This document shows, one piece after another, positions 52,690 to 61,550 of a stretch of 64,000 nt of DNA. The notes beneath the pieces are model-generated. The model was not told the DNA's origin and did not search any database. It saw nothing but the letters and a program-made list of their open reading frames with translations. The stretch's first letter is position 1, and every line of letters begins with the position of its first letter. The stretch covers positions 1 to 64,000 of the forward strand of contig OZ240684.1 in assembly GCA_965199175.1 (NCBI GenBank), in the 5' to 3' direction. Made by a program: the position numbers and the translations under genes. This stretch comes from G963923945 sp965199175 (GTDB lineage Bacteria; Pseudomonadota; Alphaproteobacteria; G963923945).

Positions 52690-53856
52690 TCAGTGCTCAA
52701 AGCCATCTGGTGACGGCAATCCGGGGCTGGAAAACGCCATAACCCGGAAGGCCAGCCCCATTCCTGAGGATGCCATAAGCCGATGCAGAGCTGATTGAAG
52801 GCATTCTTGTTGTTTCTGGTTGGCCTGAGCCAACAGAGATAGTGCGCGTCTGGCCAGGCCGAGGGCGGTTAAGAAACGTCTCTGGCTGATTGGGCCGTAA
52901 ACCGTGGCACCATTGTTCCGGACATGATCGCAGAGTCTGGTAAAATCAACATGGGCCGCAAGATCGGTTTCCCCGGGCTTGCTGAGAGGATCCACATATT
53001 CATGATGACGAATGGCTTCAATGGTTTCACAATCAGGTGGTTCTGTGTAGCCATAATCAATAACCAGACCATACCCGCCGCCGGTGGCTGCCCGTTTCAG
53101 GAGGGCAGAAAGGAGACCAGCGGCAGCAGGACGGATTTCACGTATGCGTATCGTATCAGAAGGTATCGTGTCCGAATGCGTTGTGTCCGAAGGCACCGTA
53201 TCAGAAGGCAGCGTGTCAGAGTGATCAGGATGTGATTCCAGCACTGGCCCCAATGCGTGATCGGTTTTGTCGGGAAACGGCGGTTGGGGCATGGCCTGGG
53301 TTGTGACGAAACTGTTTTCCCGCCAATCAACATAGCGTTCCCGCCAGCCTTGTTTGGTCAATCTGAGGATACGCACCGGCAGGGCATCGAAAAATTCATT
53401 GGCAATGACGATCAGCGGTCCTGTGGAAGGCAGAGAATCAACAGTTTTATGCCAATATGTGGTGACTTTTCCAAGAATGCGTTTTTGAACAGCCATCAGA
53501 TCTGTATTGGTTTCAACCAGATGAATTTCAGCCGCAGCACCGAAAGCCGGACGTAAGGCAGCAGCCCGTAAGGCATCTTGCATCAGCAGGCCATTTCCTG
53601 GCCCCAGTTCAATCAACCGGAATCGGTCAGGACAGTTGAGTTTTTCCCAACAATCAACCATCCATAACCCGATGAGTTCACCGAAAATCTGACTGGTTTC
53701 CGGGGCGGTTATAAAATCCCCTCTCCGGCCAATGCGGCATCCTTTAACCGAATATCCATGAACCGGATGGGTGAGGCAGGAAGCCATGAAGTCGATAAAA
53801 GGCAGCGGCCCCTGGTCAAGGATGCGCTGACGTAACAGAGCCGCAAGCGGGGTCAC
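52690..53856 (-). CDS. midA: SAM-dependent methyltransferase MidA/NDUFAF7 family
   Basis: Class I methyltransferase homologous to the mitochondrial complex I assembly factor NDUFAF7. Motifs: GRRGDFITAPETSQIFGELI, RLIELGPGNGLLMQDAL and IANEFFDALPVR. About 388 residues from the GTG at 53856, which overlaps the lgt stop by four bases (GTGA). Residues about 235-258 carry an insert of five-residue repeats of the SDTxP type (15-bp DNA repeats) not expected in the family. Confidence 0.9.
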   Translation of the reverse strand: MTPLAALLRQRILDQGPLPFIDFMASCLTHPVHGYSVKGCRIGRRGDFITAPETSQIFGELIGLWMVDCWEKLNCPDRFRLIELGPGNGLLMQDALRAAALRPAFGAAAEIHLVETNTDLMAVQKRILGKVTTYWHKTVDSLPSTGPLIVIANEFFDALPVRILRLTKQGWRERYVDWRENSFVTTQAMPQPPFPDKTDHALGPVLESHPDHSDTLPSDTVPSDTTHSDTIPSDTIRIREIRPAAAGLLSALLKRAATGGGYGLVIDYGYTEPPDCETIEAIRHHEYVDPLSKPGETDLAAHVDFTRLCDHVRNNGATVYGPISQRRFLTALGLARRALSLLAQANQKQQECLQSALHRLMASSGMGLAFRVMAFSSPGLPSPDGFEH

Positions 53857-54674
53857 AATGCGCCAGGACGTTTGAGAGCACGAAGAATAAAGGCAATTCC
53901 CACCGGAATCATCGGGGCTGAAAGCCATTGCCCCAATGTCGTGTTGCCAACCAGTAAGCCGATATGGGCATCAGGCTGGCGGACAGACTCAACCAGGAGA
54001 CGGCTCAGACCATAGCCAAGAAAAAAGACCCCCGTCAGCAATCCGGGTTTCAGTAAAGCCTTGCATTGGTTAATGAGGAAAACCAGAACAACAAAAAGAA
54101 CCGCCCCTTCTAAGACTGCTTCATAAAGCTGACTGGGATGACGCGGCATCGGTCCGCCGCCTGGAAACACGATTCCCCACGGCAGATCAGTGGGTCGTCC
54201 GAACAATTCGCCATTGATAAAATTAGCAATCCGGCCCAGGAAAAGACCAATCGGGGCGGCGGCGGCCAGGAGGTCGGCTAAAGTCAGTAAACGGATATGA
54301 CGGAGATGGGCAAACAAAAAAGCAGCCAGAATAACCCCCAGGAAGCCGCCATGAAATGACATACCACCCCGCCATAGCATTAGAATTTCCAACGGATGAT
54401 CAATAAAGTAGCCAGGCATATAGAAAAAGACATAGCCCAGCCGGCCACCCAGGATAACCCCCACCGTGGCCCAGAGTAAAAAGTCATCCATATCCCGGTC
54501 CATCGGCATATCCCGGGTGCCTGGTCCGGGGACATAGCGATCATTCAGCAGGGAGGTCAGATGAACGCAATAGCGCCAGCCAACCAGCAAGCCAACAATA
54601 TAAGCCAGGGAATACCAACGGATTGCCAGGGGGCCAATTTGCAGCAAAACAGGGTCAATATCAGGAAACGGCAT
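53853..54674 (-). CDS. lgt: Prolipoprotein diacylglyceryl transferase
   Basis: Transfers diacylglycerol to the Cys of prolipoproteins at the inner membrane; needed for lipoproteins such as CpaD. Signature LGRIANFINGELFGRPTD, plus GGMSFHGGFLGVIL and R in GLSRLLVESVR. 273 residues with about seven membrane segments. First gene of lgt-midA-pgeF. Confidence 0.96.
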   Translation of the reverse strand: MPFPDIDPVLLQIGPLAIRWYSLAYIVGLLVGWRYCVHLTSLLNDRYVPGPGTRDMPMDRDMDDFLLWATVGVILGGRLGYVFFYMPGYFIDHPLEILMLWRGGMSFHGGFLGVILAAFLFAHLRHIRLLTLADLLAAAAPIGLFLGRIANFINGELFGRPTDLPWGIVFPGGGPMPRHPSQLYEAVLEGAVLFVVLVFLINQCKALLKPGLLTGVFFLGYGLSRLLVESVRQPDAHIGLLVGNTTLGQWLSAPMIPVGIAFILRALKRPGAL

Positions 54675-54755
54675 GCGGGTATTGTATGAATGAAGCGGTT
54701 TTGTCTTGCAAGCTGTTTGACGCCATCAGGTTCCCGGCCATCTGGTGATGAAAGC

Positions 54756-54910
54756 TGGTACAGATAACAGCATTGATCTTTTCCGGGACGATCAACCCCC
54801 TGACGAAAGCCAGCAAAGATACCATCATTGATCTTTTCCGGGATGATCAACCCCCTGACGAAAGCCAGCACAGATACCATCATTGATCTTTTCCGGGATG
54901 ATCAACCCCC
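54756..54910. repeat. 55-bp tandem repeat with internal hairpins
   Basis: Copies start at 54772, 54827 and 54882 (third cut at 54910), preceded by about 16 bases of a degenerate copy. The two full units differ at very few positions. Each holds TTGATC-(11 bases)-GATCAA, a 6-bp inverted repeat, so the array can form three hairpins. It lies upstream of lgt in a gap of 874 bases. No spacer variation, so it is not a CRISPR array. Confidence 0.85.
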
Positions 54911-55548
54911 CGGGTCATCAATTCCCTCTTGCCGGGACGGGTCCGCATATTTCCTATGCCGGCCTGGTTGGTGGCTGAGTGAGTGGCTGACCAAACGGCG
55001 ATTTGGATTGTTCGGTTGGATTTTTCCGGATATCTGCATCCAGGTGGGGCATGGGGCAAAAGGGAGGGGAAAGAAGGGCTGAGGATTATGCAGTGATCTG
55101 TGTGCTGACCCCATATGCTGAACAGTCACAGATCAAGACATATGTGAACCAGACCATATGTGAACCAGACCATATGTGAACTACATATAGTGAGGACCGA
55201 TACTTTTTTGACTAGATATTATGAATAATTTTGCTAAAATGCGAATAATTTACTAAAAATAGTGGTGTCATTTGTGTTATTATACGCTATGTTGATTTTC
55301 TGTGTTATGTAATTTCTGTGTAATTTCGTCCTTGGTAAGGGTTTGTCTGATGGGTGGGTCTGGTTCATGTGTTGAATGTATCGGCGGATTGCCGGGGATG
55401 TGTCAGCCAGCCACCAGATCATCACAATTATCGCATATGTATTATTCGTATATTTTTTGGGCACGTCATTTTTGAAGACAATGCAACACAACCCATATGA
55501 ATTTTTGATCCGTTGACGGGGTCAATCTGCCGTATTTGAGGAGCGATC
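54911..55548. other. Remainder of the lgt-ybjN gap
   Basis: No gene was found. 55139-55181 holds three 16-bp copies of CATATGTGAACCAGAC (third partial). At about 55217-55258 GAATAATTTTGCTAAAATGC is repeated imperfectly in an AT-rich stretch. The ybjN promoter should lie at the right end. Confidence 0.55.
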
Positions 55549-56052
55549 ATGTCTCTTATTACTGAAGACCACAACGCCGATTTTACCAACCCGTTGGATT
55601 TGGTCGAAGAATTGATTGGGACCCACAGATGGAGCTTTGAACGACCCAGTGCTGATGATTTATATGCTGAATTTGATGGTCACTGGGGTGATTACCAACT
55701 GTATTTTGGTTGGGTTGGAAATGTGGGTTCGATGCAGTTTGCCTGCCATTTTGATATTAAGGTTCCCAGGGATAAGATCGCAGCGGTTGCGGCGTTGTTA
55801 TCTGTTGCCAATGAGCAGCTTTGGCTGGGTCATTTCGGCTATAACCGTGATAATGCGGTTTTGTATTTCCGTCATACTGTGCTCCTGCGCGGCTCGAAAG
55901 GGACGAGTGTCGAACAGCTTGAAGATCTGGTTGATATTGCCATTGAAGTCTGTGAGCGGTTCTACCCTGCTTTTCAGCATGTGATTTGGGGCGGAAAAGC
56001 CCCGGATGAAGCTCTGGCTTTGGCGATGCTGGAGACAGCCGGGCAGGCGTGA
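55549..56052 (+). CDS. YbjN domain-containing protein
   Basis: 167 residues of the YbjN family (AVRHF-type sensory transduction regulator fold), with the alphaproteobacterial pattern IGTHRWSFERPSADDLYAEF and YNRDNAVLYFRHTVLLRG. GAGGAG lies six bases before the ATG. The stop overlaps the proC GTG start by four bases. The biochemical role of the family is not established. Confidence 0.87.
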   Translation: MSLITEDHNADFTNPLDLVEELIGTHRWSFERPSADDLYAEFDGHWGDYQLYFGWVGNVGSMQFACHFDIKVPRDKIAAVAALLSVANEQLWLGHFGYNRDNAVLYFRHTVLLRGSKGTSVEQLEDLVDIAIEVCERFYPAFQHVIWGGKAPDEALALAMLETAGQA

Positions 56053-56870
56053 GGACTCCTGTGCCGCCGGTCTTATTGGTCGGCGGTGGAAAGATGGGGG
56101 AAGCTCTTGCCAGGGCTTGGCAGAAATTTTCGGTACTAACCATTATTGAGCCAGATCGCGCCCGCGCTGATTTTCTGCGCCAGCATTTGACGATCGATGT
56201 TTGGGAACACCCCCCGGACCGTCTGACCGATGGGCCGTGGGTTGTGGTTTTAGCGGTCAAGCCGGGCATCATGAAGTCTGTTCTGGCTGCATACCGACAT
56301 TTGGCATCTTCGGGTCAATCTGTCTTTGTTTCGGTTGCGGCCGGATATCCTTTGGCATCCTTAAAAGCCGGTTTGGGGGACCAGGTGCGGATTGTCCGGG
56401 TGATGCCCAATACCCCGGTTGCGGTTGGCCGTGGAATGTCGGTAGGGTGTACGGATCCGGGTATCCATGCGACCGATTCTCCCTGGATTGAGGCTCTCTT
56501 CGGGGCTGTCGGTGATTTTATGTGGGTTCAGGATGAAGAGGCCCTGCATGCGGTGACCGCTTTGTCAGGGAGTGGTCCGGCATATCTGTTTTTATTGGCT
56601 GAAATCTTAACGAAAGCCGGTGTGAATTTGGGTATTGATGCGGTTCTTTCTGAGAAGCTGGCCCGGGTCACGCTGAGTGGAGCCGGTGAACTTTTGCATC
56701 GCCACAAAGAATCAGCACATATATTGCGGCGCAATGTCACCAGCCCTGGCGGGGTCACGGAAGCTGCTTTAGACTGCCTGATGACTGAGGATCGTCTGGC
56801 GTCTTTATTTACCCAAGCGGTGCGTAAAGCTGCACAGCATTCGCGCAATATGGAGCAAAAATTTCTCTGA
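56049..56870 (+). CDS. proC: Pyrroline-5-carboxylate reductase
   Basis: Last step of proline synthesis. The Rossmann motif VLLVGGGKMGEALARAW lies at the N-terminus; VRVMPNTPVAVGRGMS and TALSGSGPAYLFLLAEIL are family signatures. 273 residues. GTG start overlaps ybjN (GTGA), an arrangement common in alphaproteobacteria. Confidence 0.95.
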   Translation: MRTPVPPVLLVGGGKMGEALARAWQKFSVLTIIEPDRARADFLRQHLTIDVWEHPPDRLTDGPWVVVLAVKPGIMKSVLAAYRHLASSGQSVFVSVAAGYPLASLKAGLGDQVRIVRVMPNTPVAVGRGMSVGCTDPGIHATDSPWIEALFGAVGDFMWVQDEEALHAVTALSGSGPAYLFLLAEILTKAGVNLGIDAVLSEKLARVTLSGAGELLHRHKESAHILRRNVTSPGGVTEAALDCLMTEDRLASLFTQAVRKAAQHSRNMEQKFL

Positions 56871-56985
56871 ATGTCTATAATATCAATCGATTAAACCATA
56901 AATTCATGAATATGATAGGGTTTTTCCCTGTAATAAGGGCCTGAGAAGGGCGATTTCCGGGGTATTGATGAAAACATTCAATAAA

Positions 56986-57060
56986 TTTGTGCTTTGCACA
57001 AAAATAAGTCTTGACAGCGAGATCACAACCAACTATATCAAGGTCAAATGTTGCGGTGCA
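56986..57060 (+). promoter_or_regulatory. Phasin-gene promoter flanked by two TGC-N3-GCA operator-like sites
   Basis: A near-consensus sigma-70 promoter, TTGACA at 57011-57016, 17 bases, TATATC at 57034-57039. The perfect palindrome TTTGTGCTTTGCACAAA at 56986-57002 lies just upstream, and a second TGC-GGT-GCA at 57052-57060 lies at or after the start site. The pattern recalls TGC/GCA-type sites reported for the PhaR repressor of phasin genes in Paracoccus. PhaR control is an inference; the promoter itself is clear. Confidence 0.7.
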
Positions 57061-57163
57061 CAATACACATAAACAACCGTAAACAAGTAACAGTTATAAC
57101 CAGGCAACAAAACGTACCGCCTTGTAAGGAACCAAAAAGGGGATAGCCCCGGAGGACAAGACA

Positions 57164-57598
57164 ATGCCAATGAATGCAAACAATTTTTTCGATACAGATA
57201 TGACAAAAGCCATGCGTGTGCCATCAGTTGATGTACAGGCAATCTATGCCACCCAGCGCAAAAACCTGGAGGCATGGACTGAGGCTGGAAAAATGGCTTT
57301 CGGTGGAAGCCAGGAATTGGCCAAAAAGCAGGCTGAAATTTTCCACAAAAGCTTCGAAGAACTTTCAGAAGCCGGAAGCAGCGCCACCAGCTATGCCAGT
57401 TTTGAAGATGCAACAGTCAGCAACGCCAAAGCCTTCAAAGGCGTGTATCAGGCCGCTCTTTCCAATATTTGGGACCTGAGTGACCTTGCTTCTAAATCTT
57501 CTACCCGCAGCCTGGGAATCATCAATAAACGGGTTGCTGAGGCTTTTGACGAAGTTCAGGGGTATTTCAAGCCAACATCGACCAAAGCAGCCAGCTAG
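57164..57598 (+). CDS. phaP: Phasin family protein (polyhydroxyalkanoate granule)
   Basis: 144 residues, largely helical, matching the phasin pattern: QAIYATQRKNLEAWTEAGKMA, then QAEIFHKSFEELSE and KAFKGVYQAALSNIWDLSDLA. Phasins coat PHA granules. GGAGG lies eight bases before the ATG. The gene has its own promoter and a strong terminator. No PHA synthase is in the window. Confidence 0.9.
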   Translation: MPMNANNFFDTDMTKAMRVPSVDVQAIYATQRKNLEAWTEAGKMAFGGSQELAKKQAEIFHKSFEELSEAGSSATSYASFEDATVSNAKAFKGVYQAALSNIWDLSDLASKSSTRSLGIINKRVAEAFDEVQGYFKPTSTKAAS

Positions 57599-57675
57599 GC
57601 TGCATTGCCAGAAGCCTCTCTCCCAGGGTTTTCTGGCACAAAGACGGGTCTTTTCCCGCTCTTTGTGGTTATTAA

Positions 57676-57709
57676 GGGTCGCCCTTCCTCCCAGGGGCGA
57701 CCCTTTTTT
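57676..57709 (+). terminator. Rho-independent terminator of the phasin gene
   Basis: GGGTCGCCC and GGGCGACCC form a perfect 9-bp G+C-rich stem around a 10-base loop, followed by six T bases. It lies about 80 bases past the phasin stop codon. Confidence 0.93.
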
Positions 57710-58382
57710 ATTGCAGGTTCTGTTTCAGGTTACGACAACCGTGAAGCAATAACCGGAAGAGGATGCCAGTCTCTCTTTTCGGGTCAGAGGGAATTAACCA
57801 GAGAAAACCAGATAAGGCCCCTGACTGTCATGATGCTTTTTCCGGCCTTGAATGAAAACCGTGAGACGGCGGTTCGCCGGATTTAAGGGGGTGCTGGGGT
57901 GACAGTGGTCAGAGCACATTCAGCTGTTGGTGTCTGGTAAAGAGTTGTTTTGATCTCCGACATGTTCTCAATTCCGTAAAAATGCTCAATTCCGTAAAAA
58001 TGACGTCGAATCAAAAATGACGTTGAACTGAAATATACCGCTCCATTTTCTCCCGAAAACAGCATGATTGGGGTGCATTTTGCCCGGTGTGGGGTCCCGG
58101 CTCTCATGGATGGTGCTGGCCAGGGTTTCGGGTGCTGATGTGCCGGATCTGTTCAATTCTGAATCTGTCCAATTCTGAATCTGTTCAATTCTTATGACCC
58201 ATCGACAAGGGGGTGGAGAACTGGCTGATTGGGTCACGGAGCATCACCAGGGTCGCCTTCATTATGGCCGAAAATCCCGGTCTTTTGTATTTAATATGAG
58301 TCTGTTTATATGGGATTTATATGGGATGCTCTCTCCTGTCATGAAAATGTAATAAAAAAGATGTCACGGAAAAAGAAATGTT
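57710..58382. other. Long gap with two tandem duplications
   Basis: No gene was recognised in about 670 bases. 57967-58002 holds two perfect 18-bp copies of CTCAATTCCGTAAAAATG. 58149-58192 holds three 16-bp copies of CTGTTCAATTCTGAAT (third partial). Just before the next gene TATATGGGATTTATATGGGATG is another short duplication. A promoter for the regulator at 58383 must be here but is not clear. Confidence 0.55.
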
Positions 58383-59051
58383 ATGAAAATTCTTGTCGTT
58401 GAAGATGATGCCGGAATCGGGCGTTTGATCACCAATGGGCTCTATGCTGAGGGATATGAGGTCGAGTGGCTGCGGGAAGGGGGTCAGGTGATCGGGTGTC
58501 TCCAGGATGGTATGTATGACGCTATGATCCTTGACTTGATGCTGCCGGATATTGATGGATACGATATCTGTAAGGAGGCCCGGGCCATGCGTATCAAAAC
58601 ACCGATTTGCATGCTGACTGCCCGTGATGAACTGGAAGATAAACTGGAGGGATTTCAGTCCGGGGCCGATGATTATCTGACCAAACCGTTTGCCTTTGAA
58701 GAATTGCTCGCTCGTCTCAAAGTGATGACCAGCCGTCATACCACTCAATCTGGTCAAAATATGATTGAGATTGGTGGGTTACAGATTGATCTTGATGGTC
58801 GGACGGTCAGGATGGCGGGGGAATCCTTGACATTGACCCGCCGGGAATTTGACATTTTGCTCTTTCTTGCCCGCAATGTCGGCCATGCTGTCACCCGGGA
58901 GCAAATTTTGCAGGGGGCCTGGGACCTGAGAGCAGAAGTAACCCTCAACAATGTTGATGTTTATATCGGCTATCTCAGACGTAAATTGGCCAAAGCAGGG
59001 CGTAAGCCTTCGATCCAGACCGTTTATGGGGTCGGGTTTCGGCTCAGTTGA
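58383..59051 (+). CDS. OmpR/PhoB-family response regulator, orphan
   Basis: 222 residues. The receiver has acidic D8-D9, phospho-acceptor D51 (MILDLMLPDIDGYD) and Lys near 101 (DDYLTKPF). The C-terminal winged helix has LTRREFDILLFLARN and VDVYIGYLRRKL. No kinase gene is adjacent; a cytochrome b561 follows. Resembles QseB/PmrA/TctD-type regulators. Target genes unknown. Confidence 0.9.
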   Translation: MKILVVEDDAGIGRLITNGLYAEGYEVEWLREGGQVIGCLQDGMYDAMILDLMLPDIDGYDICKEARAMRIKTPICMLTARDELEDKLEGFQSGADDYLTKPFAFEELLARLKVMTSRHTTQSGQNMIEIGGLQIDLDGRTVRMAGESLTLTRREFDILLFLARNVGHAVTREQILQGAWDLRAEVTLNNVDVYIGYLRRKLAKAGRKPSIQTVYGVGFRLS

Positions 59052-59138
59052 ACATCGGCTCAGTGCTTCTTTATCTGATGTCATCTGACGTATTTGACCC
59101 GGGTTCCCGGTGGTGCTACTCAGAAAGGGGTGACGAAA

Positions 59139-59222
59139 ATGCCAAAATTTGAAGGTCTTTTGAACCAGGAGGCAATCCGGGCTATTGGTTCCTGTATCGA
59201 TTTTGTATCCGAAGATGACTGA
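59139..59222 (+). CDS. Possible 27-residue leader or small protein
   Basis: MPKFEGLLNQEAIRAIGSC is the start of a 27-codon frame that ends in TGA at 59220-59222 and overlaps the ATG of the cytochrome gene. GGGG lies eight bases before its ATG, a better ribosome-binding site than the one for the cytochrome. It may couple translation to the next gene, or be chance. Confidence 0.35.
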   Translation: MPKFEGLLNQEAIRAIGSCIDFVSEDD

Positions 59223-59823
59223 TCACTCTGTTCCATATTCCAGATTGAGCCGGACCACGATTGTGCTGCATTGGCTTACCGCGCTGGCTATTTTAGGGAT
59301 GCTGGGCCTTGGTCTTTATTCTTCACAGCTGCCACGTGGTCTGGAAAAAATCGAGATGATCCAGATTCATAAATCTTGTGGCATCATTGTGTTTTTTATT
59401 CTGCTGGCCCGGCTTTCCTGGCGTCTGAAGGAAGGGTGGCCGTCTCCTGCATCATCTCTGCAAGCCTGGGAAGTCCGGCTTTCCCGGTCCATTCAGTGGT
59501 TTTTCTTGCTGGTCCCTTTCATTATGGTGGCCAGTGGCATTGCTAAGTCAATCACCTATGCCCGGCCGGTCAATGTTTTTGGGGTACCGTTCATTCCTCA
59601 GCTTTTAGAAGAAAAGAACAGTGCGCTGAATGATGCATTGGGATGGGTGCATATCACAGGTGCAATTTTGATCACTGTGGCCATTGTTCTGCATATCATG
59701 GTTGCTCTCAGACATCATTTTATCAAACGTGACGGAACACTCAGACGTATGTTGGGTTTTTCAATCCCCCGATTAGAAGACCCTCCGGAGAAACAGAAAA
59801 ATCCGGGCAGCGTGTCTCAATAA
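59215..59823 (+). CDS. Cytochrome b561-type di-haem membrane protein
   Basis: About 202 residues with four membrane segments of the prokaryotic b561 (CybB-like) type. Likely haem ligands are His in TIVLHWLTALAIL, IQIHKSCGII and in VHITGAILI and VLHIMVALRHH. Moves electrons between quinone and a periplasmic partner. Start ATG 59215 (MTDHSVPY) is preferred; a TTG at 59185 has AGGAGG but at long spacing. Confidence 0.85.
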   Translation: MTDHSVPYSRLSRTTIVLHWLTALAILGMLGLGLYSSQLPRGLEKIEMIQIHKSCGIIVFFILLARLSWRLKEGWPSPASSLQAWEVRLSRSIQWFFLLVPFIMVASGIAKSITYARPVNVFGVPFIPQLLEEKNSALNDALGWVHITGAILITVAIVLHIMVALRHHFIKRDGTLRRMLGFSIPRLEDPPEKQKNPGSVSQ

Positions 59824-60206
59824 TCGTTCATATGCCTCAATAACATTGTGGTGTTTTTTCCTGAACCAGCGCAATCTCAGGGTCAGGAACCATAGCGGTT
59901 GCGGGCAATTTAAAACAGAGGCCGCAGAGCAGATACCCCGGTATCGGTCAGGCAAGGGTTGTTTATATTGGTCGTTTGTATCGATAGAGTTTTTTGATTT
60001 TCTCTCTGGTTCGTTATGGCCCGGCATGTTCCCGGCCAAGGGGAAAGGTATCGGATGGTGTTGATCAGATTGATTCGTTTTCACGCATTGATCTGTTTGT
60101 TTAATTGATCTGTTTGTTTAAAAGTCCCAAATCATACAATCGGTTGCCTTGATTGTTTTCAAAAACAACCAGAACAAAAAAGGTTTAAGTACAAACTGCA
60201 CTCCGG
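59824..60206. other. Convergent gap between b561 and the kinase gene
   Basis: No gene seen. Two adjacent 17-bp copies of TTGATCTGTTTGTTTAA lie at 60088-60121. No hairpin with T run was found for either converging gene. Confidence 0.55.
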
Positions 60207-61550
60207 TCAGAAAGGGAGTCGGACAATGGCCCGCAGCCCGCCAAGCGGGCTTTCACTCAGATCGATATCTCCACCATGAGCATGGGCGCTATCGCGGGCG
60301 ATGGTCAGTCCCAAACCGACATTGACGCTATCCAGATTGCGGGACTGATCGATTCGATAGAAAGGCTTGAAGACGTCCGCACGTTTTTCAGGATCAATCC
60401 CCGGACCATCATCATCAATTATGATTGATACAGTATCTTTTGATGTTTTTAACCGAATTTCGATGTTCTGTGCGTAGTGCCCGGCATTGTCAACCAGGTT
60501 ACCGATGGCGCGTTTGATGCTTTTTTCTTTGAGAGGGAGAAGGATATCGGCCCATTCAACGACCCGGATATTCAGGTTGCGACGTTGGGCATCCTGAGTG
60601 ATTTTGGTGATGAGATTTTTCACAGACACCGGGGTTGTTTCTTCGTCACCTTCACCGCGCGCGAAAGCCAGATAGCCATCAATCATCTGGGTCATTTCGG
60701 TGACATCACCTTTGAGGTCACGGATACGGGCATTTTCCTCAAGCATCGCCAGGGCCAGTTTCATCCGGGTGAGAATCGTTCCCAGATCGTGGGAGACCCC
60801 GGCCAGCATATCGGTACGTTGTTGAATTTGTCTCTTAATGCGCTGGCGCATTTGTTTGAAGGCCCGGGATGCGATGCGGATTTCGGTTGCTCCGCTTTCC
60901 GGGATATGCGGGCTGTCAATTCCCTTTCCGAAACGATCAGCGGCCTGGGATAAACGGCGGATTGAGCGAATCTGGCCATTCATGAATACTGTGGCGATTG
61001 TGAATAAAATCAGTGATGATCCGACCATCCAGAGGATGAAGATATCGGTGGTTACACTACGCAGGCGCTTTTTGTGAATGATGACTTTCCAGATCCCGTC
61101 ATCAACATTTAACTGGATTTCAATATCATTATCGCGTCCTTTGGCATTGACCCAGCAGGTGCGGTTGATGCGCTCACAGCCACGTATCAGCAGATCAATA
61201 ATATTTTGATCCCCGACCGAAGGGGAGTGAGGAAGAGTAGCAGAGGGCAGTTGGATCACCTGCATGCGCAGCGAATCGCGGGCAAGATCAAGCCAACCGG
61301 CTGTTTCCAGGTTGCCTGATGGTTGGGCATGGGCATGGAGAAGCAGCTGAATATCGGCAATCGCCGAATCAGCAAAACGGCGGCTGATGGTATTCCAATG
61401 GCGGTCATAAAAAATGATTGCTGAGACGATTTGCAGAAGAACCAGAGGCAATCCCAAAATCAATAAGGCCCGGCCGAGCAAGGATTGGGGAAGCAATTTC
61501 CGTGATACGGATGTTTTGGGGCGGTTGGGGGTGGTTTGTGGTTCTGTCAT
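60207..61550 (-). CDS. EnvZ-like sensor histidine kinase
   Basis: 447 residues. First membrane segment ALLILGLPLVLLQIVSAII near residue 30, periplasmic part to about 170 with a Cys pair (RGCERINRTCWV), second segment FILWMVGSSLILFTIATVFM, HAMP, HisKA with AGVSHDLGTILTRMKLALA near residue 250, and ATPase motifs RAIGNLVDNAGHYA, IDDDGPGID and NVGLGLTIAR. The H-box differs from the usual SHDLRTPLTR: Arg is Gly and Pro is Ile. The partner regulator gene overlaps upstream by four bases. Confidence 0.9.
   Translation of the reverse strand: MTEPQTTPNRPKTSVSRKLLPQSLLGRALLILGLPLVLLQIVSAIIFYDRHWNTISRRFADSAIADIQLLLHAHAQPSGNLETAGWLDLARDSLRMQVIQLPSATLPHSPSVGDQNIIDLLIRGCERINRTCWVNAKGRDNDIEIQLNVDDGIWKVIIHKKRLRSVTTDIFILWMVGSSLILFTIATVFMNGQIRSIRRLSQAADRFGKGIDSPHIPESGATEIRIASRAFKQMRQRIKRQIQQRTDMLAGVSHDLGTILTRMKLALAMLEENARIRDLKGDVTEMTQMIDGYLAFARGEGDEETTPVSVKNLITKITQDAQRRNLNIRVVEWADILLPLKEKSIKRAIGNLVDNAGHYAQNIEIRLKTSKDTVSIIIDDDGPGIDPEKRADVFKPFYRIDQSRNLDSVNVGLGLTIARDSAHAHGGDIDLSESPLGGLRAIVRLPF

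Noticed and set aside
54557..54883. 108-codon frame upstream of lgt
   Set aside because: It overlaps lgt and runs through the 55-bp repeats. Its translation shows no family signature.
54756..54910. CRISPR array
   Set aside because: Units are directly adjacent and identical through their whole length, with no variable spacers, and no cas genes are near.
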